From Selenomonadaceae bacterium UBA3796 (GTDB lineage Bacteria > Bacillota > Negativicutes > Selenomonadales > Selenomonadaceae), in NCBI GenBank assembly GCA_002369175.1, contig DFES01000152.1, positions 6,812-38,749 of the forward strand: DNA of 31,938 nt, given 5' to 3'. This document shows, piece by piece, positions 30,483 to 31,938 of the stretch (positions are counted from its first letter, which is position 1; each line of letters starts with the position of its first letter). The position numbers and the translations under genes are program-made. The notes under the pieces are model-generated. The model was not told where the DNA came from and ran no database searches. It saw nothing but the letters and a program-made list of their open reading frames with translations.

Positions 30483-31856
30483 TCAGCCGAAAAGAAAATG
30501 AGCGAAAGGCGCGGCAATGAAGAGGCTGATGATGGTTCTTTCAAGGAAAAGCACAAAGAGTTCCGGCAGACTCACAGGGATTTTTGATCCGAGGATGAGG
30601 CCGCCGACTTCGGAAAGATAGATGAGCTGGGTCACGGAAATGACGGCGACGATGAACCTGGTCATGTCGCTGGAAATGGTGCTGGCAGCGATGATGGAGG
30701 GCGTGAACATGTCCGTGAAGCCAACAATCATGGTCTTGGAAGCCTCAGCAGCTTCCGGGATGTCAAGAAACTGCAGGAGGGGGAGGAAGGGCATTCCCAA
30801 GATCTCGAAAAGAGAGGTATTGTTTGCCAGAACGAGGGCAAGGGTGCCGATGCACATGACAACAGGAAGGACGCCGAACCACATGCCGGCAGCATTTTTG
30901 ATGCTGTTCTCCAGAAACTGGCCTGGCCCTTTGTGTTCTGCAACGCGCTGTTTTGCCAATGCAATTCCGTACTGGAAGGAGGAGCTGTATCCATCGGGGA
31001 GCGTTTCTCCCATGGCTTTCCCGGGGACAAGATATTCATCTTTCTTGAGGGAAAGAGGCGGTATCCGGGGAAGGAGAAGGGCGCAAGCAACACCAATCAG
31101 GCAGATGAGAAGGTAATAAGCTCCGAAGTATTCCATGAGTCCAACCTGGGCGAGTACGACGATGCTGAAGGTGATGGAAACGGCAGAGAAGGTGGTGGAG
31201 ATAATGGCTGCCTCCCGTTTGGAATAGTAGCCGCTCTCGTACTGGTTTGCCGTCAGCATGACACCGAGGGTGCCGTCACCGATCCATGAAGTGATGCAGT
31301 CAACGGCGGCTCGTCCGGGTATCGTGAAGAGGGGGCGCATGATTTTCGTGAGGAGGGCGCCGATGAATTCCAGAAGTCCGAAATCCAGCATCAGGGGAAG
31401 GAGAAGGCCTGCCAGCAGAAAGATGATGACGAGGACGGAGAGCAGGTCTCCCAATACGAATCCGCCGGCATCCTTGCAGGTAATCATGTGGAGGAGTCCC
31501 TCACTGCCGTCCTCCGCATCAAAGCCCAGGTAGGTGAGCCATATGAATACGGCGCCTATCAGGCGGATGACTGCCCAGATTGCTGTGGTTGCAAACGTAC
31601 TGTGAATGATGGGGTAGGTTGTGATGAACGTCGGCTTCCTGAGAGAGGCGATGCCCAGTACAGCAGAGGCGGTGACGATGAAAACGCAGAGAATCTGCAG
31701 GTAATCGCCGATGGCCTGGCCGATGATGTCTGCGAGGATCTTCACCACGACGGTCCAGACCCCGTCGTATTGGACGGGAATCATAAAGAGGAGAATTCCG
31801 ATGATGGAGGGGATGAGGAAGCCCGCCAACGAACCTTGTTTTTTTGTAGTTTCCAT
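30483..31856 (-). CDS. YjiH family membrane protein (nucleoside-recognition/Gate domain)
   Basis: 457 aa polytopic membrane protein with about ten hydrophobic segments. The first is at residues 10-27 (AGFLIPSIIGILLFMIPV). Gate-domain-like conserved stretches are GRAAVDCITSWIGDGTLGVML and VGFTDMFTPSIIAAS, related by an internal repeat. A soluble loop at about 265-310 has LSLKKDEYLVPGKAMGETL. AAGGGAGA precedes the ATG at 31856. Transport of a small solute or ion is likely, but the substrate is unknown. The 82 bp beyond the start, to the window edge, show no clear promoter. Confidence 0.88.
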   Translation of the reverse strand: METTKKQGSLAGFLIPSIIGILLFMIPVQYDGVWTVVVKILADIIGQAIGDYLQILCVFIVTASAVLGIASLRKPTFITTYPIIHSTFATTAIWAVIRLIGAVFIWLTYLGFDAEDGSEGLLHMITCKDAGGFVLGDLLSVLVIIFLLAGLLLPLMLDFGLLEFIGALLTKIMRPLFTIPGRAAVDCITSWIGDGTLGVMLTANQYESGYYSKREAAIISTTFSAVSITFSIVVLAQVGLMEYFGAYYLLICLIGVACALLLPRIPPLSLKKDEYLVPGKAMGETLPDGYSSSFQYGIALAKQRVAEHKGPGQFLENSIKNAAGMWFGVLPVVMCIGTLALVLANNTSLFEILGMPFLPLLQFLDIPEAAEASKTMIVGFTDMFTPSIIAASTISSDMTRFIVAVISVTQLIYLSEVGGLILGSKIPVSLPELFVLFLERTIISLFIAAPFAHFLFG

Positions 31857-31938
31857 AACGATGGTCTCCCTTGTTTGCGAGAAGGAAATTTTGATCGCGC
31901 CTTTTTGGGGCAGGCTGATATATCATAAAATAAGCTGC

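Noticed and set aside
30332..30520. Small open frame over tRNA-Pro and its terminator
   Set aside because: It is made of tRNA and terminator sequence.

Overview
The window looks like a chromosomal stretch from a diderm Firmicute of the Negativicutes type (Selenomonas/Mitsuokella-like). This is inferred from two things. First, the gene order is Firmicute-like: recA-recX, rpsB-tsf-pyrH-frr-uppS-cdsA-rseP-ispG-proS and prmA-rsmE-mtaB, with strong Shine-Dalgarno sites and a Bacillus-type LexA box. Second, several proteins make most sense with an outer membrane or periplasm: an AsmA/TamB-like protein and a glucose-1-phosphatase-like secreted phosphatase. No phage, transposase, rRNA or CRISPR array is present. 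Species cannot be fixed from the sequence alone.

Layout. 1-1829: 3' end of thyX, rlmB and an unrecognised protein. 1919-3470: recA-recX behind a promoter with a LexA box in its spacer. 3633-7249: RNA and translation modification genes (prmA, rsmE, mtaB), a HIT protein and a small coiled-coil protein. 7250-10933: an AsmA-like protein (minus), an esterase-fold protein whose nucleophile serine is replaced (plus), yigZ and a two-helix membrane protein (both minus). 11088-20580: a long plus-strand housekeeping run, rpsB, tsf, pyrH, frr, a small protein, ferredoxin, uppS, cdsA, rseP, ispG, proS. It couples translation, UMP synthesis, undecaprenyl and phospholipid precursors, and the MEP isoprenoid pathway. 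20651-30085: signalling and metabolism. It holds a chemoreceptor-like protein lacking the CheA-binding tip, a glucose-1-phosphatase-like enzyme coupled to a SorC-type regulator, a COG4091 (DRL-like) oxidoreductase, a Cache-HAMP-GGDEF diguanylate cyclase and a complete chemoreceptor (minus). 30316-31856: tRNA-Pro(GGG) and a YjiH-family membrane protein (minus).

Three points deserve attention. (1) dxr, usually between cdsA and rseP, is absent although ispG is present; a protein of the family that includes the alternative DXP reductoisomerase DRL lies about 8 kb downstream. (2) The uppS-cdsA gap holds a compact structured element of about 140 nt with nested stems and a possible pseudoknot. It starts right after the ATGA of the uppS stop and is a candidate stand-alone structured RNA, possibly HEARO/omega-RNA-like. 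(3) The chemoreceptor at 20703-22382 has lost its signalling tip by what looks like a symmetric hairpin deletion, while its neighbour at 28181-29902 keeps it.

Coordinates and motifs were read by eye. RNA folds, promoters and family assignments beyond clear motifs are inferences, and no database search or folding program was run.
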